A DNA stretch of 32,995 nt from an uncultured Saprospiraceae bacterium (GTDB lineage Bacteria > Bacteroidota > Bacteroidia > Chitinophagales > Saprospiraceae): contig CALFBH010000053.1 of the NCBI GenBank assembly GCA_937951615.1, forward strand, positions 1 through 32,995, written 5' to 3'. Numbering within the stretch: the first letter of the stretch is position 1; each line of letters starts with the position of its first letter. The translations under genes were made by a program, and so were the position numbers. Below are positions 22,333-29,648 of this stretch, one piece after another. A model generated the notes under the pieces. The model searched no databases and was not told where the DNA came from. It saw only the letters and a program-made list of their open reading frames with translations.

Positions 22333-24168
22333 ATGATAACATCAGACTTTTACCATATTATTGACAAGGAGTTGGAGGTGCTTTTAGAAAGATACAAGAA
22401 CAATGTTTTTGTGCAAAAACACAAAAAGAACCTCAACAATCAAAAGTCGTATGCTTTTCTGATGTGGTTCGTCAACTTTTATGGCAAACTCTCAAATTAT
22501 TCCGATTACATTACAGAAGGTAACGACGACAGTTCCTGTGATATAGTGTTTGACCTGAAAGACAATCAAGGCAAAAAGGTTTTCTATATTGTTCAGTCTA
22601 AATGGAATAATGCCCGTAAAGCCGAGGCAGAGGTCGAAAGAGATGAAATATTGAAAGCATTGAGCGAATTTGAAACGCTCATGGCAGGTGAAAAGGAAAA
22701 AATTAACGACACACTCAAAGCCCAACTCAAGTTATTATTAGAGCATTTAAGGGACAATGGAGAAGTAAAGTTTATCTTTTTGAGCCTTTCGCAATACAAA
22801 GGCGGTGCAGACGACAATATTCGCACTTTTCTGAAAAATGACCCTAAAAGAAGTTTTGAAGTCATTGATATTAACAGAATTAGAAACGATTATATTGACC
22901 GGAATTATAAAGATATCAACCCGATAAACCCCTTAGAATCACAGTACAATCCCGAAGAAAGTCCTATTAAAATTCGACTGGCAGGTAATGCGAATTTTAT
23001 TAAAATCGAAAAACCATTTGATGCTTATACGGTATTGGTACGCCCCAGGATGATTTATGAATTATTTGAAAAATATAATTTTTTATTATTTTATAAAAAT
23101 GTCAGAAACCCCTTATTACAATCTCAATTTAATGAAGAAATAGAATACACCATATCCAAAAATCCTGCATTTTTTTGGTACTATAATAATGGTATCACCG
23201 CAATCACCTATGATTTACCGACTATAGGGCAACAAGCTGAAAATATAGAAGTTATGGGCTTGCAGGTTATCAATGGCGCACAAACGGTCTATTCTATATA
23301 TCATGCTTACAAAAATGCTTCTCCTGGTAAACGCCGACGATTAGACCAGGATGCCCTAATTACATTGCGGCTGTTACGCACAGGCGGACGCGACTTCGAC
23401 ATCAATGTAACCCGTTACACCAACTCCCAAAATCCAGTCAGAGATAGTGACTTTTTTGCGAATGACGATATTCAGCTTACCCTGCAAAATGCCTCTTACA
23501 TCACGCCTGTTTGGTATCGAAAACGACGTGGGGAGTTTAGAGTATTGCCCGAAGGTATCAGGAGCGTATCTAATGAAGTATTTGCGGATATATATCTGGC
23601 GTATCATCTTGGAAACCCTGTTGCACTTTTTAGGAAATACCAAATAGAAATTGCAAGGAACAAAAATATGTGCTTCATTTCTGCAAACCGTAATAATGGT
23701 AGCGAAGGGGGACTCTATGAAAAAATTTTCAATGAAGATACCACTTATGAAGACATGTTGAGTGCATTTTACGTGACTGATACAATATTGAAACAGGCAG
23801 ATAAAAGAATAGACGAGATTGCCTATTCATTCTTTTACTGGCTAGCATTATCTAAAATTACGATTACAAAATATCTTCAGGCAAAATATAGTGACAAAAT
23901 AAAAGTCAATCGACAAATTATTCAACTCTACGAAAAAGGGGAGACAGAATTTATTATAAGAGCGTTTGGATTTACATTAGGAATGCAAACTACAGTCTTT
24001 AATGACGATGAAAGTATGCGTGAACAGCATATGTCAAAAATGCTTGACAACTCTTCTTATTTTGAAAATATGAAAGAAGAATTTGACAAAGCTTTTGAAG
24101 CAGATGATATTGAAAGTATGCCAATTAATAGAGCAGTAATGGCTATAAAATTATTGGGGACTAAATAA
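22333..24168 (+). CDS. AIPR-family protein, putative anti-phage nuclease
   Basis: A 611-residue protein. The N-terminal part holds a PD-(D/E)XK-like site: Glu62, Asp70 in 'SSCDIVF' and 'YIVQSKW' with Gln88 and Lys90. The middle has the AIPR blocks 'FFWYYNNGITAI' (280-291) and 'VMGLQVINGAQTVYSIYHA' (307-325), then 'NVTRYTNSQNPVRDSDFFAND'. AIPR (abortive infection phage resistance) proteins are found in defence contexts and are thought to be nucleases. The gene is solitary, AT-richer than the sugar genes around it, and complete, so it is probably a working defence gene lodged in the locus. Confidence 0.88.
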   Translation: MITSDFYHIIDKELEVLLERYKNNVFVQKHKKNLNNQKSYAFLMWFVNFYGKLSNYSDYITEGNDDSSCDIVFDLKDNQGKKVFYIVQSKWNNARKAEAEVERDEILKALSEFETLMAGEKEKINDTLKAQLKLLLEHLRDNGEVKFIFLSLSQYKGGADDNIRTFLKNDPKRSFEVIDINRIRNDYIDRNYKDINPINPLESQYNPEESPIKIRLAGNANFIKIEKPFDAYTVLVRPRMIYELFEKYNFLLFYKNVRNPLLQSQFNEEIEYTISKNPAFFWYYNNGITAITYDLPTIGQQAENIEVMGLQVINGAQTVYSIYHAYKNASPGKRRRLDQDALITLRLLRTGGRDFDINVTRYTNSQNPVRDSDFFANDDIQLTLQNASYITPVWYRKRRGEFRVLPEGIRSVSNEVFADIYLAYHLGNPVALFRKYQIEIARNKNMCFISANRNNGSEGGLYEKIFNEDTTYEDMLSAFYVTDTILKQADKRIDEIAYSFFYWLALSKITITKYLQAKYSDKIKVNRQIIQLYEKGETEFIIRAFGFTLGMQTTVFNDDESMREQHMSKMLDNSSYFENMKEEFDKAFEADDIESMPINRAVMAIKLLGTK

Positions 24169-24181
24169 TTATCAATAGTAA

Positions 24182-24802
24182 ATGATAAACAAGCTCAAAA
24201 TATCAGCAATAGCCTTCCTCATCAGTCTGACTTTTTTTACGTGCAAAAAAGATGACGAAACACCAGTAGATCCACCCGATCCACCAATAGACACCATGAG
24301 CATAGATACGCTACAATTTGAAGGTGTACAGATGACCGACTTCAATGGACAGCCCATCGGCTGTTTTGGTGGAGACTGTTTTGATGACTGGTCGAATGTC
24401 ACGCTCACAACTGAAGAACTGACGTATCTCGACTTTACCGACTCTTTATCTTCAACAGATTTAGGAATGGGTATGGCAAATTTCATCTCTTTATATCCCA
24501 ATCCAATTGGCAATACAGGCAATGTTTTTTTAGCTTATGAAACGACTGAAAACCTAAAAGTCAAATTAGCCATCATCAATAATCAGGCAGAAATCCTGTG
24601 GACATTGGCACTGAATACCACGACAGGATTTAATAATATTGCTATCGCCAATGCTGCATTGAACGAAGTAGAAAGAAAAGAAATCCACCGAATGTATTAT
24701 GCCTTTTATCAGCAAGACGGAACAATTGTTTTTTCCGGTTACGGCGATTTTGCAGTTTGTGTGGAAGATTTTAATCCGCTGCCGAGTAGTTGTTTTCAAT
24801 AA
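24182..24802 (+). CDS. lipoprotein with a YPNP tail motif
   Basis: A 206-residue secreted protein. Residues 1-21 form a lipoprotein signal ending 'LTFFTC' (Cys21), followed by a Pro/Asp-rich linker. 'FISLYPNPIGNTGNVFLAY' at about 101-119 is the start of a region like the C-terminal sorting domain of type IX secretion cargo, and it runs to the end (about 100 residues). A lipidated N-terminus together with such a tail is unusual. Four cysteines (60s and C-terminal) could form disulfides. I know no function for it. Confidence 0.75.
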   Translation: MINKLKISAIAFLISLTFFTCKKDDETPVDPPDPPIDTMSIDTLQFEGVQMTDFNGQPIGCFGGDCFDDWSNVTLTTEELTYLDFTDSLSSTDLGMGMANFISLYPNPIGNTGNVFLAYETTENLKVKLAIINNQAEILWTLALNTTTGFNNIAIANAALNEVERKEIHRMYYAFYQQDGTIVFSGYGDFAVCVEDFNPLPSSCFQ

Positions 24803-24865
24803 AAAACGTGGCAAATCGAGATATAAAAAATTGATTTCTTCTTTGAAATAAAGTAAATTGCAAGA

Positions 24866-25075
24866 ATGAATATAGAAATATTAAATCGAATAGAAATCAA
24901 CCCAAAGGTATTAAGTGGAAAGCCGATTATAAAAGGAACAAGGTTGTCGGTACAGTTCATCGTTGGATTGATGGCAAGTGGAGCAGATTTGAATGAGATT
25001 TTGGACGAATATGAACACTTGGAAAAAGAAGATGTTTTGACTTGTTTAATGTTTGCCTCAAAACAAGAAAACTAA
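24866..25075 (+). CDS. DUF433 protein, orphan antitoxin-like
   Basis: A 69-residue protein: 'EINPKVLSGKPIIKGTRLSVQFIVGLMASGADLNEILDEYEHLEKEDVLTCLMFA' is the complete DUF433 core (a winged-helix-like fold). DUF433 proteins usually pair with a PIN-like DUF5615 toxin encoded just downstream. Here a GNAT gene follows instead, so the antitoxin is an orphan. A TAAATTGC sequence upstream weakly resembles a -7 box. Confidence 0.85.
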   Translation: MNIEILNRIEINPKVLSGKPIIKGTRLSVQFIVGLMASGADLNEILDEYEHLEKEDVLTCLMFASKQEN

Positions 25076-25091
25076 AAAGGCAGAAATATTT

Positions 25092-25562
25092 ATGATAACA
25101 ATAACACCACTCAAACCAACTAACTTCGAGCAGCTCAAAACAGAAGCAATAGCCCTAAGCGATGCCTTCCTCAACGCATTAGGCGAAAGCCCAAAAAGAA
25201 CACAAGAAGAAAAGGCAGAAATCATAAAAATGATGATTGCACCAGAAACTCCAACCGAAATCATACTTGCTTTCAATCAGAAAAATGAAGCCGTCGGCAT
25301 GAGTTATTATAATCAAGGAACTGGCTATTCCTGCGGTGGCGGTTATGTATGGATGAACGGCATTTACGTCAAGCCCGAAGCACAAAAACAAGGCATCGGT
25401 TCAGCAATCATCGCTTATATAGAAAACTGGGCAAAAGCCCAAAATTTTACCCTGATTATCTGCTCCCGTGGTGCTGAGAACCAAGCTTCAGAAAAACTAT
25501 TCACCAAAGCTGGATTTGAACAAAATACCGGAGTGACTATGGAGAAAGAGTTGTCTTCCTAA
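25092..25562 (+). CDS. GNAT family N-acetyltransferase
   Basis: A 156-residue single-domain acetyltransferase. The CoA-binding motif A is clear: 'WMNGIYVKPEAQKQGIGSAIIAYIENWAKAQNF', with Q-x-x-G-I-G-S at its centre, followed by 'CSRGAENQASEKLFTKAGFEQNTGVTMEKEL'. The ATG at 25092 is chosen over the open frame to 25053, which overlaps the DUF433 gene. The substrate is unknown, and no tie to the glycan is visible. Confidence 0.9.
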   Translation: MITITPLKPTNFEQLKTEAIALSDAFLNALGESPKRTQEEKAEIIKMMIAPETPTEIILAFNQKNEAVGMSYYNQGTGYSCGGGYVWMNGIYVKPEAQKQGIGSAIIAYIENWAKAQNFTLIICSRGAENQASEKLFTKAGFEQNTGVTMEKELSS

Positions 25563-25570
25563 TCCACATT

Positions 25571-25604
25571 TTTAAACTTCAACTTAAGCTTAGACTTAAA
25601 CTTA
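25571..25604. repeat. AACTTA-type array touching a start codon
   Basis: TTTAAACTTCAACTTAAGCT, then TAGACTTAAACTTA, ending four bases before the GTG start of the capsule-type glycosyltransferase. Confidence 0.68.
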
Positions 25605-25608
25605 CAAA

Positions 25609-27141
25609 GTGAACATCCTAATCTTCACCGTCTATTCCTTCGGCACCCGTTTATTTGAAACTCAACTTGAGTTGATGAAAAACGAACTCGACGAAGGACA
25701 CCAATTACACGTACTCAAATGCGGTAAAGTGCTAGAAGCTTGTATGTTCAATACCAAGCACGACTTATTACAATGCACCAAATGCCAGTCAAGAGCCTAT
25801 AATGGCTTACAAAAAATAGGCGTTCCCAAAGCGCAAATCCACGATCTGAAACATTTCGAGGAAGCCCGACAAGTCGAAATTCCGGTATTCAATCAATTAG
25901 AAGATTTGCTGGCTTATGAATATGAAGGCATCAAAGTCGGAAGAGGTGCAGCCAGCTCCATGATTACGCAAACCCGCGATTTTGAAATCAATACAGAAAA
26001 ATATGGCGCACGAATTGAGACCAACATCCGAATGGCAATTAATGTCTATCTCAATTTTAAACACTATTTAAAAGCCCTCAAAATTGACAAAATTCTGGTC
26101 TTCAACGGACGATTTGCCGAGCAGCGTCCTGTAGTTGAAATAGCCGAACAGTTGGGCATTCCTTACACGGTGCATGAACGTGGCGGTACTTTGGCAAAAT
26201 ACATTTTATACGAAAATGCGACCCCATTTTCATTTGAATACAATTATAAAGAAATCAACCGCTACTGGCAAGAAGCCGAGCCTGCATATCGGGAAGAAAA
26301 GTCGAGCGAGTGGTACATGCAGCGCAGAAAAGGTATTCCACAAAACTGGTATGTCTATATCAACGATCAGGAAAAAAATGCCCTGCCGGAAGGCTTTGAT
26401 CCCAAGAAACGAAACATCGCTATTTTTAATACTTCGGAGGATGAGTGCAAAGCATTGGAAGGCTGGGAAAATCCATATTTTGAAGACCAAAATGCTGCGG
26501 TCGCTTATATTGCCGAGCAATTTGCTGAACGCCCCGATGTACATTTTTATCTTCGCGTACATCCCAATTTGGGCAAAGTTGATAACAGTCAGGTACGCGG
26601 CATCAAAGAACTGAATTATCCCAATCTGACCGTCCTGCCACCCGATAGCGAAGTAGATTCTTATGCGCTGATGGACACTTGTGCGGTTACGATTACCTTT
26701 GGTTCCACCATGGGCATTGAAGCGACATATTGGGACAGACCTTCCATTTTGGTCGGACAATCGACCTACAAAATACTAGGCAGCGTCTATATTCCCGACG
26801 ATAAAAAACACCTCTTGAAAATGATTGCCCAATTAGACAGCCCGATGCCCAAACTAGGCGCAAAACAATATTCTTTCTGGAATGCCACCAAAGGAATCGA
26901 CTTTAAATACTATGAACCTGTAAGCGTCAATAATGGCAAATTTATGGGCGAGTTCTTAGGTTATGAAAACCATTTAGATACCTATTTAAAGAAAAAAGAA
27001 CAACGCAATGCTGGCTTAAAAGGCAAAGCCTTTCGAGCTTTCAAAAAAGTATTTTTTGTAGATACAATATTGGATAAAACGGGTTTTTATAAAAAGCAGT
27101 TGAATCGTTTGTATGAAAAAGCAACGGAGAGCTATCCATGA
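25609..27141 (+). CDS. capsule-type glycosyltransferase (KpsS/LipB or CDP-glycerol transferase-like)
   Basis: A 510-residue protein with the two Rossmann halves of a GT-B enzyme. The C-terminal half contains 'FYLRVHPNLGKVDNSQVRGI' and 'CAVTITFGSTMGIEATYWDRPSILVG', which match the donor-binding H-P and the S/T-rich G-S-x-x-x-E blocks of capsule polysaccharide synthases. The N-terminal 'MNILIFTVYSFGTRLFETQLELMKNELDEGHQL' is the first strand-helix of the acceptor half, and 'NTKHDLLQCTKCQSR' carries a Cys pair of unknown use. It starts with GTG and overlaps the next gene by four bases (ATGA). Confidence 0.85.
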   Translation: MNILIFTVYSFGTRLFETQLELMKNELDEGHQLHVLKCGKVLEACMFNTKHDLLQCTKCQSRAYNGLQKIGVPKAQIHDLKHFEEARQVEIPVFNQLEDLLAYEYEGIKVGRGAASSMITQTRDFEINTEKYGARIETNIRMAINVYLNFKHYLKALKIDKILVFNGRFAEQRPVVEIAEQLGIPYTVHERGGTLAKYILYENATPFSFEYNYKEINRYWQEAEPAYREEKSSEWYMQRRKGIPQNWYVYINDQEKNALPEGFDPKKRNIAIFNTSEDECKALEGWENPYFEDQNAAVAYIAEQFAERPDVHFYLRVHPNLGKVDNSQVRGIKELNYPNLTVLPPDSEVDSYALMDTCAVTITFGSTMGIEATYWDRPSILVGQSTYKILGSVYIPDDKKHLLKMIAQLDSPMPKLGAKQYSFWNATKGIDFKYYEPVSVNNGKFMGEFLGYENHLDTYLKKKEQRNAGLKGKAFRAFKKVFFVDTILDKTGFYKKQLNRLYEKATESYP

Positions 27142-27878
27142 TGAATAGAGAAGAAACATTAAAAGAAATTATCGCAGGATATCGAGATACGATTGGGGAA
27201 AGATATCAGTATCAAAAGCTTAAAAATAAGTATGAGATTCCGACAACTATAAATGAGGAAACGGTAAATGTACTGAGGGCTTATTTTCTGGATTACATTT
27301 ATCCTGAATACGAAAAGCGACAAGAACTGAATGACGCTTTTGAAAGTCTGGATGATTACAGCAAACGCCCGGAAAAACTGCTGCGAATTTTGATGGAATC
27401 CGTCAAAATAGTTTTTAAATATGGCAGACATTTGCCCAAAGTATTAGGTGCTGGATTAAAAGCATTAACCTCATTCAGAGCAGCCACTAAATTTGAAAAT
27501 AACCTAGTGGCGGAAGCGATAAGAAGAAAGATAAGCCCACCTTACGACCAGTCGAAAATCAATAGGCTGACAGGTTTTTTGTCGCGCAAAGAAATTGAGC
27601 AATTTATTGATAGCGTTCAGTCCCTATTTGAAATTCTGCACGATAGAGTCTTGGTTGGAAAAATTAAAGAAATGCTTCATTATTTAATTGCTAAGATGCG
27701 AGAAAAACCAAAAATCTACGGAGCAGATGAAGTCAGAGGATTGGAAATAGGCATGGAAATGCTGAACAAAGGCGATGCGCTTTTTAAGCAATTAACAAAA
27801 GAAGACCAGCAGAACCTGATTCATTTGGTTATAAAAATAGAAAGAGACGTGTTGGATGAAATTTTTCAGGAGAAATGA
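27138..27878 (+). CDS. unknown helical protein coupled to the glycosyltransferase
   Basis: A 246-residue cytosolic protein, almost all helix and strongly charged, with no signal peptide or membrane segment. I recognise no domain. A basic central part ('KIVFKYGRHLPKVLGAGLKALTSFRAATKFENNLVAEAIRRK') and a C-terminal 'LTKEDQQNLIHLVIKIERDVLDEIF' stand out. ATGA overlaps on both sides (with the glycosyltransferase and with the membrane protein gene) mean it is co-translated with them, so a role in the same process is likely. Confidence 0.8.
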   Translation: MMNREETLKEIIAGYRDTIGERYQYQKLKNKYEIPTTINEETVNVLRAYFLDYIYPEYEKRQELNDAFESLDDYSKRPEKLLRILMESVKIVFKYGRHLPKVLGAGLKALTSFRAATKFENNLVAEAIRRKISPPYDQSKINRLTGFLSRKEIEQFIDSVQSLFEILHDRVLVGKIKEMLHYLIAKMREKPKIYGADEVRGLEIGMEMLNKGDALFKQLTKEDQQNLIHLVIKIERDVLDEIFQEK

Positions 27879-28315
27879 AATCTAATCTAAAGATTATCAC
27901 GGCGATTTTGGCAATCATAAGCATCCACTGTGGAGGTTTGCTTGTCAGCTCATTTTGGGAGAACTTGTGGAAGGTTTTCTTGGGATATGAACATCTTCCT
28001 TGGTCTCGACTGGCTATGGTTGCAATAGAAATACCAATTGCTATAAAAGTTCTTAATCGAATCTCAGAGGAATCTCAGATTGATAAACAGGTTGTCTTTA
28101 AACTCTTATTACTAACGGTTATTGCAATGATTGGGAGTCTATTTCGGGAGCATTTTGAACCAGGATTATTCCTTTGTGGATTTGCTGCGCTAGATGGTAC
28201 TTATGACATAATGATGAATGAGCATTATGAAAATACTTTTACAGTGGACATAGTAGAAAGAGGAATGCTGATTGCTGGAATAGTGTATTACACACTATTG
28301 AAAATAAAAAGTTAA
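27875..28315 (+). CDS. unknown small membrane protein
   Basis: A 146-residue protein with about four hydrophobic segments (roughly 5-25, 45-62, 74-92, 127-143), so an inner-membrane protein. No family recognised. Conserved-looking charges ('REHFEPG', 'DGTYDIMMNEHYENTF') fall between segments 3 and 4. It is the third gene of the overlapping set starting at 25609 and may anchor the other two to the membrane. Confidence 0.75.
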   Translation: MKSNLKIITAILAIISIHCGGLLVSSFWENLWKVFLGYEHLPWSRLAMVAIEIPIAIKVLNRISEESQIDKQVVFKLLLLTVIAMIGSLFREHFEPGLFLCGFAALDGTYDIMMNEHYENTFTVDIVERGMLIAGIVYYTLLKIKS

Positions 28316-28371
28316 TATCGAAGAGAGTTGGTTCTTTTGACTTTGTGCTTCAATCTTTGTAAATTTATAAC

Positions 28372-28650
28372 ATGACCGTAAATATAAATCATAGAAAACA
28401 GCAGTTAATTCAGCGCATTTCCAAAATTAGAGAGGAAAAACAACTCCTGATGTTAGAACAGTATATTGAAAAGATTCAACAGAAAGAGATTGAATTAAAT
28501 ACGATTTTTAAACCTTCAAAAAAAACGCTTACAGTAGAAGAACTTATTGAAGAACAGAATTATAAAGGCATCAATAAAGAAAAGATAGATAAGTTGATTG
28601 ATGAAATGGATGTACAGGAATCTCTTGAAGACTTGCTGGCGATGCTCTAA
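28372..28650 (+). CDS. antitoxin-like protein upstream of a broken PIN toxin
   Basis: A 92-residue helical protein. Its C-terminus 'LTVEELIEEQNYKGINKEKIDKLIDEMDVQESLEDLLAML' is of the type that precedes VapC-like PIN toxins in Bacteroidota and would wrap the toxin. The N-terminal half, 'HRKQQLIQRISKIREEKQLLMLEQYIEKIQQ', is a probable coiled coil or DNA-binding dimer. It appears intact, although its toxin (three bases downstream) is not. Confidence 0.75.
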   Translation: MTVNINHRKQQLIQRISKIREEKQLLMLEQYIEKIQQKEIELNTIFKPSKKTLTVEELIEEQNYKGINKEKIDKLIDEMDVQESLEDLLAML

Positions 28651-28653
28651 GCT

Positions 28654-28802
28654 ATGAGATATTTACTTGATACGAACATACTGCTCAACTATATTCGAAA
28701 ATCACCTCTTTCTGTACGTTTAGAAAAAGAGTACAAACTCTTATCTAAAATCATCTTCATGAAAAACACATTGACCTGGTCAAAATTACTACGCTGATTT
28801 AG
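28654..28802 (+). pseudogene. vapC-like PIN toxin with internal deletion
   Basis: Starts with 'MRYLLDTNILLNYIRKSPLSVRLEKEYKLL', the first strand and the first catalytic aspartate of a PIN domain (normally about 130 residues). About codon 33 the frame leaves the family. In another frame, up to the TAG at 28800, the DNA reads 'HLHEKHIDLVKITTLI', the kind of C-terminus a VapC has after its last aspartate. So the middle, with the other catalytic acids, has been lost in one deletion that also shifted the frame. As it stands it codes for a 47-residue peptide ending at 28797 and cannot be a nuclease. Confidence 0.75.
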
Positions 28803-28809
28803 CACATAA

Positions 28810-29526
28810 ATGAAAACCACCATCATCACAGGCGGCAGTAAAGGACTCGGCAAAAGCCTCACCGAAATCTACTGCAAAAACAATTTTCAAGTCATCTCCA
28901 TTGCCCGCAGCCAGTCAGATTTCCAACATCCAAATTGCAGACAAATACAAGCCGATTTGTCAGAAACCAGTCAACTGGAAAAACTGATGACGGAGGTGTT
29001 TACACAAATAAATGTAGACAAAATCACCCAGATAGAACTCATCAATAATGCAGCCATGCTCGGCGAAGTCACTCCACTGGAAAACTGTAGTCCAGCCAGC
29101 ATTGAAAAAACAATGGCACTCAACCTCACTGCCCCAATGATTTTATCCAGCTTATTCCTCAACAAACTAAAAGGGCATTCAGCCAGTCAGCGAGTCGTCA
29201 ATATCTCCTCTGGCGCAGCCCTAAAAGCCTATTTCGGCTGGTCAGTCTACTGCACCTCAAAAGCCGGACTCGACATGCTAACCCGATCCATCGCAGTAGA
29301 ACAAACCGACAAAAACATAAAAGCCATTTCCATCTATCCTGGCATTATTGATACCGACATGCAAAGTCAAATTAGAAATACCAAAAAAGAAGACTTCATA
29401 CATGTCGAACGATTTATCAATTACAAAAAAGAAGGACAACTAGCCGCCCCTTCAACAGTTGCAGAACAGATATACAAACTCATTCAAAAAAACACCTTTG
29501 AAAACGGAGACTTACTGAATATTTGA
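28810..29526 (+). CDS. short-chain dehydrogenase/reductase (sepiapterin-reductase-like)
   Basis: A 238-residue classical SDR. Cofactor motif TGGSKGLG at 7-14, 'LINNAA' at 77-82, catalytic Ser134 ('NISSGAA') with Tyr147 and Lys151 ('YCTSKAG'). The closest general layout is that of NADPH-dependent sepiapterin or benzil reductases. It begins 8 bases after the old PIN stop codon. Adjacent to the aldolase gene, it may work on a carbonyl made by that enzyme; the substrate is not predictable. Confidence 0.9.
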   Translation: MKTTIITGGSKGLGKSLTEIYCKNNFQVISIARSQSDFQHPNCRQIQADLSETSQLEKLMTEVFTQINVDKITQIELINNAAMLGEVTPLENCSPASIEKTMALNLTAPMILSSLFLNKLKGHSASQRVVNISSGAALKAYFGWSVYCTSKAGLDMLTRSIAVEQTDKNIKAISIYPGIIDTDMQSQIRNTKKEDFIHVERFINYKKEGQLAAPSTVAEQIYKLIQKNTFENGDLLNI

Positions 29527-29531
29527 ACGTT

Positions 29532-29586
29532 ACTTAGTGACCCTTCGTCTCTTAGTGGTTCAAAAAACGCTACGATGCGCAACCCA
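29532..29586. repeat. CTTAGTG/CTTCGTC element, copy 3
   Basis: ACTTAGTGACCCTTCGTC, TCTTAGTGGTTC, an A run, CGCTACGATG and CGCAACCCA, with a partial second end (CACCCCGATGCGCAAAAC) at 29594-29611. It lies between the SDR and aldolase genes. Confidence 0.8.
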
Positions 29587-29609
29587 ATAAAAACACCCCG
29601 ATGCGCAAA

Positions 29610-29644
29610 ACAACAACACCTCAACACATCAATACAACAACACA
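29610..29644. repeat. CAACAC array before the aldolase (right arm only)
   Basis: CAACAACACCTCAACACATC, then AATACAACAACAC, four bases short of the aldolase ATG. No facing GTGTTG arm. Confidence 0.7.
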
Positions 29645-29648
29645 TTTA

